Assembly: GCA_963977125.1 (NCBI GenBank) | Contig: CAXBNJ010000008.1 | Span: 1 to 64,000 of the forward strand | From: UBA2705 sp963977125 | GTDB taxonomy: Bacteria > Pseudomonadota > Alphaproteobacteria > Micavibrionales > Micavibrionaceae | Direction of reading: 5' to 3' | DNA: 64,000 nt | In this document: positions 19,777 through 27,149 of the stretch, piece after piece | How positions within the stretch are numbered: the first letter of the stretch is position 1 | Layout of the letters: each line of letters begins with the position of its first letter | Made by a program: the position numbers and the translations under genes | The notes under the pieces: model-generated | The model's database searches: none | Seen by the model: only the letters and a program-made list of their open reading frames with translations | Told to the model about the DNA's origin: nothing

Positions 19777-19814
19777 AAAAAAGGGCTGCTTGAAATTCAA
19801 GTGGCCCTTTTTTT
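19777..19814 (+). terminator. Terminator after the Asn-rich protein gene
   Basis: Stem AAAAGGGC..CTTG pairing with CAAG..GCCCTTTT across a short loop, with a small internal bulge and a long T run, directly downstream of the stop at 19755. Confidence 0.85.
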
Positions 19815-19902
19815 AGTAAATTAGATCAGTGCAATATAAACATTGCTTTTGATTCCATAATACTGTATTATTCCAGAAAATAAACATAAGGTGTGTAATA
19901 TT

Positions 19903-20496
19903 ATGAGTATGAAATCAAGCCTAACAAAGCTCTTTATCGCGGCAGCCCTACCAACCATGCTTGCTGGCTGCGCAACGCGCTTCGTACACGATCTTAATGA
20001 TGAATGCTTGCACAGAGTGAGCGATGACAAGGGCACAGTACTCAGCGTCGAATTTGACGATAAATGCGGCGCACACAAAAGAGACCTCGCAACCAGTAAA
20101 ATTGACGCAGAAGGCCAAAACGCGATTCTTAAGATAGAAGCCAGCGAAACCGCCCAGATCAATGTCATTCAACAAGAAAAAACTAAAATATTCTGGACGG
20201 CTCTGGCCACACGTGCGGCCTTTGAAATTGGTAACCCACAGCAAGAAGACACGGCCACGCGCCTGTTAATCGCCGCGCGCAGCCATGAGGACCTAAAAGT
20301 CAGAGACATGGTGCTGGAAGCACAAAACGAAATAGGCATCACGCCGAGCATGCTGAATGACAAAAACCAAATCTGGGATAAGATACGCCAAACGCAAGCC
20401 ACTCCAGGCATACAAGTCATCGAACTTGGCAATGGTGAGTTTTATATGGATAAATTCAAACATGCCTACGGCCCATTAGCCCCTATAAAACTTTAA
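19903..20496 (+). CDS. Putative lipoprotein, unknown function
   Basis: A 197-residue protein with a lipoprotein signal peptide: KLFIAAALPTMLAGC, with the lipobox LAGC giving a lipidated Cys near residue 23. Two further Cys (NDECLH, DDKCGAH) may form a disulfide. The rest is mostly helical (EGQNAILKIEASETAQINVIQQ). I chose the ATG at 19903 because AAGGTG lies nine bases upstream; an upstream in-frame GTG (19891) and a downstream ATG (19909) are alternatives. It follows the Asn-rich exported gene in the same direction but behind a terminator, so it has its own promoter. It may be an envelope partner of that protein; this is only positional. Confidence 0.7.
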   Translation: MSMKSSLTKLFIAAALPTMLAGCATRFVHDLNDECLHRVSDDKGTVLSVEFDDKCGAHKRDLATSKIDAEGQNAILKIEASETAQINVIQQEKTKIFWTALATRAAFEIGNPQQEDTATRLLIAARSHEDLKVRDMVLEAQNEIGITPSMLNDKNQIWDKIRQTQATPGIQVIELGNGEFYMDKFKHAYGPLAPIKL

Positions 20497-20541
20497 AACA
20501 GGCGATATATAGCGCACAAATAAACGCTAACTCATTAAACT

Positions 20542-20572
20542 AAAAAAGGCTCCGAAATACGGAGCCTTTTTA
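20542..20572. terminator. Bidirectional terminator
   Basis: Perfect stem AAAAGGCTCC (20544-20553) and GGAGCCTTTT (20561-20570) with a seven-base loop. It lies between the convergent lipoprotein and RNase R-like genes. Confidence 0.9.
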
Positions 20573-20611
20573 TTATCTATATATTATGCCTTGAAAGAAC
20601 CAACCTCAATA

Positions 20612-22267
20612 TTAAGGTTTTGGTTGCTGACCAGCGCGTGGTAGCGCTTGATTTTCATCTGTCAGGAAGAATTCAGGCATGTCTTCGGTGTTCATAAGCA
20701 CGTTATCAAAAGCAACGTTTAGCTTGTCACCAATAGTAAATTTATGACCACTACGCTCGTTTGTAAGGGTCTTTTTATCATCAGAAATCACGTAATCGCC
20801 AACGGGTAAGTTGCCAAATTTAATGCTTGCTTGATATTTACATTCATCAATAAGAACACGCACGCCGCGTTTCTCGCTCACATCAATAACCACAGCGCCA
20901 AGCGTATCGCCTTGAACTGCGTTAAAGTGTTTAGACATATATTGTCTGTTCACTTCTTGTGAGGCTTTTTTGGCACGACGTTCCTTGAAAGAACAATCCG
21001 AAAGCTGTGAGCCCAGTTTTGATTTATCAATAAACTCACTCGCCGCGCTAAAGTTAAATGTTTCTTTCAACGCACGATGCGCAAGCAAATCAGGGTAACG
21101 GCGTATCGGTGAAGTGAAATGCGTATAACCTTTTAAGGCTAAGCAGAAATGCCCAACGTTGTTAGCAACATATTTAGCAGGTTTTTGCATACGCAAAATC
21201 ATACTGCGCGCTAAGAATGGGTCTTCGCATCTTTCTGCTTCTAACAGCATCAATGAGAATTTTTTCTGCGATAGGCCGTCACCTTTTTTAATCTGACCGG
21301 CGCTGGCTACGCCCAATTTTTTCAGATCTTTAAGGGTTTCAGCTTTTCTGGCTTCTGGCTTTTCTTGTGTACGATAAACACCGACTTCATCTTGATCTTT
21401 AGACGCGCTGATATTTGCACCAATCATCGCTTCTTCAATCAAGCTGCGTGCTTCGTCGCCATCAATGTGGTGGAACTCAATAGAGCCGCTTTTTTCGTCT
21501 GCGCGAATAGACACTTCACCATAACCAAATTCAACAGCATTACGTTTGTTACGTGCTTTCTTAAGGTTTTTAAACACCTCGTATAAAGGCGTAAGAAGCG
21601 CAGGAGAGACTGCCGTAGTCGCTGGGTCATCTTTACCTTCAATGGCGGCAAGGACTTGTGTATAGGTCAGGCGTGCTGTCGACTTCATTACACCTTGGTG
21701 CAATGTACGGCCAATAATATCGCCATGTACGTTAACTTTCATTTCATAAGCCATACACGCTCTATGCTCATTAGGTTTTAATGAACACAGGCCATTTGAT
21801 AGCTCCTCAGGAAGCATCGGTACAACTTTAGACGGGAAATACACAGAAGTACTGCGATTTGCAGCTTCTATATCAATCGCGCTGCCTTGGCGAACATAAT
21901 GCGAAACATCAGCAATGGCGACCCATAAAACGTGACCACCTTTATTTGTAGGCTCAGGATCTGCATAAGCATGGACAGCATCATCAAAATCGCGAGCATC
22001 TTCGCCGTCAATCGTCACGAGCGGCAAATGCGTTAAGTCTTCGCGATTAGCCTCATTAAGCAAATCAGCTGGGTTTGATTGTGTTGCAACAATTTCTTTA
22101 ATTTCATCAATAACCGCTTGAGAGAATTGGCTAGGGATCCCCATATCCATAATAACATTATCTTCAATGTTATTTAAATAAAGGGGTTTAGGTGCAGGCT
22201 TCTCGTAAGGCTTTTTATTCTTATCGAATTTTTTGTTTTTATTTTTGTCGTATTTTCCGCGTGCCAT
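20612..22267 (-). CDS. Short RNase II/R-family exoribonuclease lacking N-terminal cold-shock domains
   Basis: A 3'-5' exoribonuclease of the RNB family. The catalytic acidic cluster is intact (TIDGEDARDFDDAVHA), as are IADVSHYVRQGSAID and the late RNB motif HFTSPIRRYPDLLAHR. A C-terminal S1-like domain follows. The protein has only 551 residues, while RNase R has about 750-810: the helix-turn-helix and two cold-shock domains are missing. In their place is a Lys-rich head (ARGKYDKNKNKKFDKNKK). I start at the ATG at 22267, with GGGGA just upstream; an ATG at 22306 has no ribosome binding site. No frameshifted remnant of the missing domains is seen upstream, so the short form appears real. Confidence 0.85.
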   Translation of the reverse strand: MARGKYDKNKNKKFDKNKKPYEKPAPKPLYLNNIEDNVIMDMGIPSQFSQAVIDEIKEIVATQSNPADLLNEANREDLTHLPLVTIDGEDARDFDDAVHAYADPEPTNKGGHVLWVAIADVSHYVRQGSAIDIEAANRSTSVYFPSKVVPMLPEELSNGLCSLKPNEHRACMAYEMKVNVHGDIIGRTLHQGVMKSTARLTYTQVLAAIEGKDDPATTAVSPALLTPLYEVFKNLKKARNKRNAVEFGYGEVSIRADEKSGSIEFHHIDGDEARSLIEEAMIGANISASKDQDEVGVYRTQEKPEARKAETLKDLKKLGVASAGQIKKGDGLSQKKFSLMLLEAERCEDPFLARSMILRMQKPAKYVANNVGHFCLALKGYTHFTSPIRRYPDLLAHRALKETFNFSAASEFIDKSKLGSQLSDCSFKERRAKKASQEVNRQYMSKHFNAVQGDTLGAVVIDVSEKRGVRVLIDECKYQASIKFGNLPVGDYVISDDKKTLTNERSGHKFTIGDKLNVAFDNVLMNTEDMPEFFLTDENQALPRAGQQPKP

Positions 22268-22411
22268 GATACGTCCCCTGTTGTTTGTCTTATCGACATT
22301 TTTCATAAATTTATATATGTGAATATACTAATTCGCATAATTATACTGTAAAGTCAAGATGTAGTTTGTATTAACGCGCGCCTTTATAATAAAATAACGA
22401 TGCGCCATTTA

Positions 22412-22440
22412 TTGACATAACACAAAAACTCGTGTAAGAT
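22412..22440 (+). promoter_or_regulatory. Sigma-70-like promoter
   Basis: TTGACA (22412-22417), a 17-base spacer and TAAGAT (22435-22440), with a leader of about 28 bases to the ATG at 22475. The -35 is extended as TTGACATAACAC, the same as in the 31316 promoter. Confidence 0.75.
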
Positions 22441-22474
22441 TTGGCCATATTCTAAACACATAGGGCACTTAAAA

Positions 22475-23347
22475 ATGAGCAACAATCAAACCACTCAAAT
22501 TTTCAATCATGCGCAAACATGGTCACAACGCGTTCTTAATGCTGATGAAATTTATGCCCAAATAGAAGACGCCCTACAAACCGCTGGTAAGTCACTGCCG
22601 CAAACTCCGCGTCGCCCTGATATTCGTTTGATCCTTGATAATGACACAGGCCAAGAACTTAATTTTCTAAACCCGGGGGATCACTCAAAACAACAACCTG
22701 AAATTATTCCAGCCACAGGCAACGAAAAATCTGTCATGGTTATGCTCAAGGGCAATACACTTGCAGAACAAAATGCTAACGCTGAAACGCTTGTAAAGCG
22801 ATTTAATTTACTCGAAAAAGGGCTCACTAAAGACTTCATACAAGCCTTAGGCACCGAGAGCACCAATGATTTGGTCGATGAAGCCTATGGCCCAGCGCCT
22901 TTTTCAGATCAAGCCGATAAACTTGTTCCCCTTGATTGGGAAAATCAAGATGGATCAACAACCGTAATCAGTGCAACAAAAGATAAGCTCTGCGCATATG
23001 GCGCTCGTGCGGCAACACCAGAAAATGTTTTCAGATCAGAAATTGCGCTCTTTATAAAAGGTACCGGCACCACGGCAGAATGTGTTGAAAGCACCGCAAT
23101 GTGCATTGCTGTCTCCACAGACTGGAAAAGTGGCAAACAAACGACGCGCCCCATCGTCCCCAGCATAGCGCGTGAGTTTTACGGCGCGCATTATGACACA
23201 ATGCCCTGCATCGCTATGACCCCGACAGGCGAGGTTCAGTCTATTGATTTAAAAAATGGCGAAATTATATATCTCGCCCCAAAAAGCATTGAAGGGTTAA
23301 ACGCGACAACATCATCACCACACCCCCCTATTCTTCCCCGCCAATAG
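22475..23347 (+). CDS. Hypothetical cytoplasmic protein
   Basis: A 290-residue protein with no recognised family, no signal peptide and no membrane segment. It is acidic and Asn/Thr-rich, with a likely alpha/beta core. Segments such as GNEKSVMVMLKGNTLAEQNANAETLVKRFNLL look helical. Three Cys cluster in LCAYG, AECVES and MCIAVS. The C-terminus is a Pro/Ser tail (SSPHPPILPRQ). It has a near-consensus promoter of its own and AGGG upstream of the ATG, so it is an expressed single-gene unit. Confidence 0.65.
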   Translation: MSNNQTTQIFNHAQTWSQRVLNADEIYAQIEDALQTAGKSLPQTPRRPDIRLILDNDTGQELNFLNPGDHSKQQPEIIPATGNEKSVMVMLKGNTLAEQNANAETLVKRFNLLEKGLTKDFIQALGTESTNDLVDEAYGPAPFSDQADKLVPLDWENQDGSTTVISATKDKLCAYGARAATPENVFRSEIALFIKGTGTTAECVESTAMCIAVSTDWKSGKQTTRPIVPSIAREFYGAHYDTMPCIAMTPTGEVQSIDLKNGEIIYLAPKSIEGLNATTSSPHPPILPRQ

Positions 23348-23557
23348 CTTAATAAGCAGCCCCACCTCTGAACATAAATACTTAATAACATTGTCTAAGT
23401 TATGGGTTAATCGATTCGCCAACTGATAAGAAAAAATATATAAATCTGCACATTAGAAACATCTTTTTATCCCACAATAACAATGCGGTATCCTATTAAT
23501 TTGACCTGATAAAAAAAATAACACACAGTAGGGCATATTTTTTAAGGGGTAAATTCA

Positions 23558-24064
23558 ATGTTTTATAAAAACCATTTTAGAGTTTCTATCTTCGCCTCAC
23601 TATATATAGCCAGCATGGTCATCTTCTTAGCTTTAGCCAGCCCACACCAAGCCTTAGCACAAACCCCAGCGCAAGCTTCTGAGGAATCCGTAACCTTCGC
23701 GCGGTTAATTTCAACACACTGCCTTGGCCGCTGGGCTGAACAAGACTGCTTAACCAGCGTTTCACAGTCAACACTCGTCCTTGCCGCAAATTATGCGGGC
23801 TTTCTTGAAAGTAATGGGATGATTGGCGCTGTTGAACAAATTAAACAGCATTGTTCTGCGGCCACCGCAGGCACAAAAGGTGAATATCCTGCCTATGCCA
23901 TGCAAAGCGCCTTCACAGAATGTGCCAATATGATATTTGATGTGTCAGAACAAACCAACATAAAGCCTGACCTGTCCCATTATCAAATATTGGTCAGCGC
24001 TATATTATGCCTCAGCAAAGACCGCCGCTGTGCAGGTATTGAAAAGCAGCTTAAAGGGCAGTAG
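23558..24064 (+). CDS. Hypothetical exported protein with conserved-looking Cys
   Basis: A 168-residue protein with a long signal peptide (residues about 1-35; ASMVIFLALASPHQALAQT, likely cleavage after ALA). The mature part is helical and has six Cys (STHCLG, EQDCLT, QHCSAA, TECANM, ILCLSK, RRCAG), suggesting up to three disulfides in the periplasm. An AAGGGG lies upstream of the ATG. It ends three bases before the convergent small membrane gene. No family is recognised. The 210-base spacer before it is AT-rich and shows nothing definite. Confidence 0.65.
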   Translation: MFYKNHFRVSIFASLYIASMVIFLALASPHQALAQTPAQASEESVTFARLISTHCLGRWAEQDCLTSVSQSTLVLAANYAGFLESNGMIGAVEQIKQHCSAATAGTKGEYPAYAMQSAFTECANMIFDVSEQTNIKPDLSHYQILVSAILCLSKDRRCAGIEKQLKGQ

Positions 24065-24067
24065 ATA

Positions 24068-24301
24068 TTATTTTTTATCCGTGTCCGGCAAGTCCTTTAT
24101 GCACTTTCTTCTGTTCTTCTTCCAAACCAGACGGGCTAGCCAGGCAACGACTAAACCAACAGAGACAGCCACAGCAATAATAGGCCCGAATATATACCCT
24201 AAAAATACAACAGCAGCGCCTGGTCCAATATAGGCTTGAGCTGCATTAATCACAAACAGACACGAGAACATTGTCGCTATTGCAAGTCTACGTAATTTCA
24301 T
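24068..24301 (-). CDS. Small membrane protein with AYIGPG motif
   Basis: A 77-residue protein: a signal peptide ending AAQA, then YIGPGAAVVFLGYIFG, a second hydrophobic helix and a basic tail (RLVWKKNRRKC). Small YIGPG proteins often sit beside sulfate- or nucleotide-transfer genes; here it is the last gene of the sulfotransferase-ASST operon, two bases after the ASST stop. It may assist membrane placement of its neighbours. Function is unknown. Confidence 0.7.
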   Translation of the reverse strand: MKLRRLAIATMFSCLFVINAAQAYIGPGAAVVFLGYIFGPIIAVAVSVGLVVAWLARLVWKKNRRKCIKDLPDTDKK

Positions 24302-24303
24302 TT

Positions 24304-25629
24304 TCAGTCCTTTTCAACCAAGAAATTTAACTCTAATCCGTTATATCTCTTTCCAGTGTAAACACTAGCCGTTTCCAGCTCATTATCAAGATTACGAATT
24401 GGTATAAAATACTCCCAAACAATTTCGCTATGCTCATTTATTTCAAATATACGCCCATTATAATGTGAGGTAATCAAGGTATTCCCATTAGCTAATATTT
24501 GAAATGAACTACAAAACGGCGAGAAAAGTGGTGCCTCTTTTGACCCAGAATAAATCACCTTATAATCATTCGTTTGGGGATTATACTCCATCACGCGGCT
24601 TTGCTTTAATTTTTTAGCGCCAAGATTATCAAACAGCATAATATGGCCATTATCGAGAACGACAGTATTATGCTGCCCCTCCCATAGACCTTTACCAACC
24701 CATACTAATTCCTCTTTATCTATATCAACCACCATGATTGCGCTGCTTGCTTGTGAGGAAACCATGACTTGCCCCTCTTCAAACAAAGGTGAGGATTCTG
24801 CTGCAACTCGAGTAATATAATGTGCTGTGTTAGGGTGTAAATGGTCACCGCGTTTACCTTTTGGCCACAGCATCTCTAGGTACAATTGCGCTTCGCTTGA
24901 TTTTTCAATAGCCTTATAAATAGAAACTCGTTTTTTAAGTCCTCCATTATGATCTAAGACCTCTATGAACTCATCAAAGGAAGGCCAACTTAAATGTTCT
25001 GTATTCTCAGCTTCTAAATAACCTGTTTGTATATCTAGAGATAGGGTATAAACATCCCCATTTGGCGCTACATCGATATAGTGGTGATTACGGCCAGCAT
25101 GAAACCATATTAGTTCACTATTTTTGTTAAATTTCGCTAGACCAAAGTTATTCTGAAACTGATTCATGGCCTCATAGACAACGATCACATCGCCATTCCC
25201 ATACAAATAGGCATCTCTTATGCCTAACTCGTCAGCCGCCATGTTCTTTTTTGCATGATCTGGGTAGGGTAACTTCTCTAGGGGGTTCAAATTCCAGCTA
25301 TGTGCTTCGACTCCATCCATATCGATCAACCTAACAACATGATCATAGCTATTGCTGTATAATGTATATCCACCATAAGCTTCTTTTGTATTAACGGTTA
25401 CGCCAACCCGACCTATAAATCCATCAAAAAGGGGCAGATGGTACCTGTTAGAGGCGTATAAAACCTCCATATCACTGTAATCGGTTTTAACGACAGAAAT
25501 TCCGATTAGGGCATTTTCTATATACTTATAAGGAAATATCTTTAACTGAACGCTTAACGCCCCCCATGTAAAGACTAAATACAAAGCGGCGGAGGCCACT
25601 ATTGCCGTGAATATACTATCTATTTTCAT
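24304..25629 (-). CDS. Arylsulfotransferase (ASST)-like beta-propeller protein
   Basis: A 441-residue protein with an N-terminal membrane anchor (residues 7-28) and a propeller-like body. Blade-type repeats are visible: HYIDVAPNGDVYTLSLD, WEGQHNTVVLDNGHIMLFDN, RVMEYNPQTNDYKVIYSG and ILANGNTLITSHYNGRIFEI. The first two carry the His-Asn-x-x-x-x-x-Asn-Gly pattern of ASST-type proteins, whose studied members move sulfate between phenolic compounds in the periplasm without PAPS. The start overlaps the stop of the upstream sulfotransferase by one base, so the two are coupled. Whether this member transfers sulfate or only binds a ligand cannot be told. Confidence 0.75.
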   Translation of the reverse strand: MKIDSIFTAIVASAALYLVFTWGALSVQLKIFPYKYIENALIGISVVKTDYSDMEVLYASNRYHLPLFDGFIGRVGVTVNTKEAYGGYTLYSNSYDHVVRLIDMDGVEAHSWNLNPLEKLPYPDHAKKNMAADELGIRDAYLYGNGDVIVVYEAMNQFQNNFGLAKFNKNSELIWFHAGRNHHYIDVAPNGDVYTLSLDIQTGYLEAENTEHLSWPSFDEFIEVLDHNGGLKKRVSIYKAIEKSSEAQLYLEMLWPKGKRGDHLHPNTAHYITRVAAESSPLFEEGQVMVSSQASSAIMVVDIDKEELVWVGKGLWEGQHNTVVLDNGHIMLFDNLGAKKLKQSRVMEYNPQTNDYKVIYSGSKEAPLFSPFCSSFQILANGNTLITSHYNGRIFEINEHSEIVWEYFIPIRNLDNELETASVYTGKRYNGLELNFLVEKD

Positions 25630-26780
25630 TATAACTTATATCCCCACAAAGCCGCAACAGCGGCGGTTTCTTCTTCGATGATCGCTTTATCGCCAGCGCT
25701 TAGCTGGCTCTCATAATAGCGTGGCGCGGCGACTTTATCGCTCCATTTTTCGAGCATGTCTTGGTCACATGGTAAATTAATAAAATCGGTGACCTCGCGC
25801 AATATTGCGCTCGTGTTTTCACAAAAATCTTCGTATTTATAACAATAGACAGATGAGTTGGTTTTATACTGGCGATACACATAGCCATATATATAGGCCC
25901 AGTACCGCGCATAACCGCGCAATAACTCGCCCGCTTCAAATAAAGTTAGAATGTTTTGGTACGCCGCATCATTTTCTAAACATATAGGGCGCAGGTCAGC
26001 GCCAAATTCAAAATGGCCAACGCGCGAGAGATGTTTTAAGGCGCGTTTTTGGCCTTTGGTTTGCTGTAGAAAATTTTGATGCTGACGCAGTAAAGATTCC
26101 ACATGCGCTTCGGGTGCGCGCACGGGCACGATGAATTTGGCACTAGGCAGCATATTCAAAATATACTCGATGCGCGTTATATTGTAATTCGCCTTAGCCA
26201 AATAACGCGGCGCTTTGCTCGCTAAGAGTAATTTTTTAATGTGATCTGTATAAAAAGCCGTAAAGCCAGGCTTCGTAACGCCGTCTTTTACCAAGTGAGC
26301 TTCATCCAAATCAGCGCCGAGAGCGGCACTGTGAAGAGTATCATGGCTCTGTGTAAAGAAATGCATCCAAAGCACCTCCTCCATCGCCTCAGGGCTGTTA
26401 GAGGAGATAAGCAGGCCGTCGCCGTGGAAACGCTCCTGCTTTTTCTCTGACTTACCCTGTAAGCGCCCAAGTGACATGATTTTTTGGATCATCCGCCAGA
26501 GATACGGCGTGAAGACAAAAGGAAAGTCACTATATTTATGAGCCGTGAATGTCGGCTGCTCGGCTAATATCTCTAGCAATATCGTCGAGCCAGAGCGTGC
26601 AAGGCCGCATACATAGACCGGCTGGTTAATTTTGATCTCTTCAAGGTCAAACTCAAGAACCTTGCTTTCAAAATCACCAAGCGTCTTCCAAAACTTGGGA
26701 TAATTACAAACAAGACCATTCATCCAATGGCGCTGCCAGCTAATGAGAGTCTTAGATTTTTCTTTATTATGTGAAGACAT
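25629..26780 (-). CDS. PAPS-dependent sulfotransferase family protein
   Basis: A 383-residue enzyme. The 5'-phosphosulfate loop is VYVCGLARSGSTILLEIL near residue 55, where a P-loop-like R-S-G-S-T holds PAPS. The 3'-phosphate motif is near residue 218 (FIVPVRAPEAHVESLLRQH). It has no signal peptide, so it acts in the cytoplasm or at the inner membrane face, transferring sulfate to a small molecule, lipid or glycan. It is the first gene of a tight operon with the ASST-like and YIGPG genes. An operon holding both a PAPS-dependent and an ASST-like gene suggests one sulfated product. No clear ribosome binding site precedes the ATG. Confidence 0.82.
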   Translation of the reverse strand: MSSHNKEKSKTLISWQRHWMNGLVCNYPKFWKTLGDFESKVLEFDLEEIKINQPVYVCGLARSGSTILLEILAEQPTFTAHKYSDFPFVFTPYLWRMIQKIMSLGRLQGKSEKKQERFHGDGLLISSNSPEAMEEVLWMHFFTQSHDTLHSAALGADLDEAHLVKDGVTKPGFTAFYTDHIKKLLLASKAPRYLAKANYNITRIEYILNMLPSAKFIVPVRAPEAHVESLLRQHQNFLQQTKGQKRALKHLSRVGHFEFGADLRPICLENDAAYQNILTLFEAGELLRGYARYWAYIYGYVYRQYKTNSSVYCYKYEDFCENTSAILREVTDFINLPCDQDMLEKWSDKVAAPRYYESQLSAGDKAIIEEETAAVAALWGYKL

Positions 26781-27149
26781 TGAAACCTAAATATAACCGA
26801 TGAATAAATATTAGCAAAGCCGCAACTACAGCCGCTTAAGCGCCTATTACAGCGCAATGAGTGTAGCCTAAAAAACCGATGATGCGAATAAATAAAGTTG
26901 GGTATAAGATTATTTTTCTTGACTTTACCATAAGTTATGTTATGTTCCGCTCGCAGTTTGCAAGATGAAAATCTAAACAGAGCTTGAACCAGAAACAATA
27001 ATCTGGTGGTGAGGTATAGTTTAAGATGGTCGGTTCGTTAAGATCTCTTTCCTGAAAAGTTCGGTTTCGCAGTAGTACTCTGACGTAAGTGCAAGGCATA
27101 TACAAGAGGTATAGCCTTAACCAAATTTTTTGTGAAAGACACATTAACG
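26781..27149 (+). promoter_or_regulatory. Promoter and long 5' leader of the DEAD-box helicase gene
   Basis: This gap holds a promoter, TTGACT (26919-26924), a 16-base spacer and TATGTT (26941-26946). That leaves an untranslated leader of roughly 200 bases before the ATG at 27150. Long leaders are common on cold-inducible RNA helicase genes, where the leader folds and unfolds with temperature. The leader has several short inverted segments, but I could not define one structure. The first half of the gap shows nothing else convincing. Confidence 0.5.

Noticed and set aside
26720..27144. Two minus-strand frames across the gap before the helicase.
   Set aside because: Composition is not protein-like (many Cys, Tyr and Leu without pattern), neither has a ribosome binding site, and they cover the helicase promoter.
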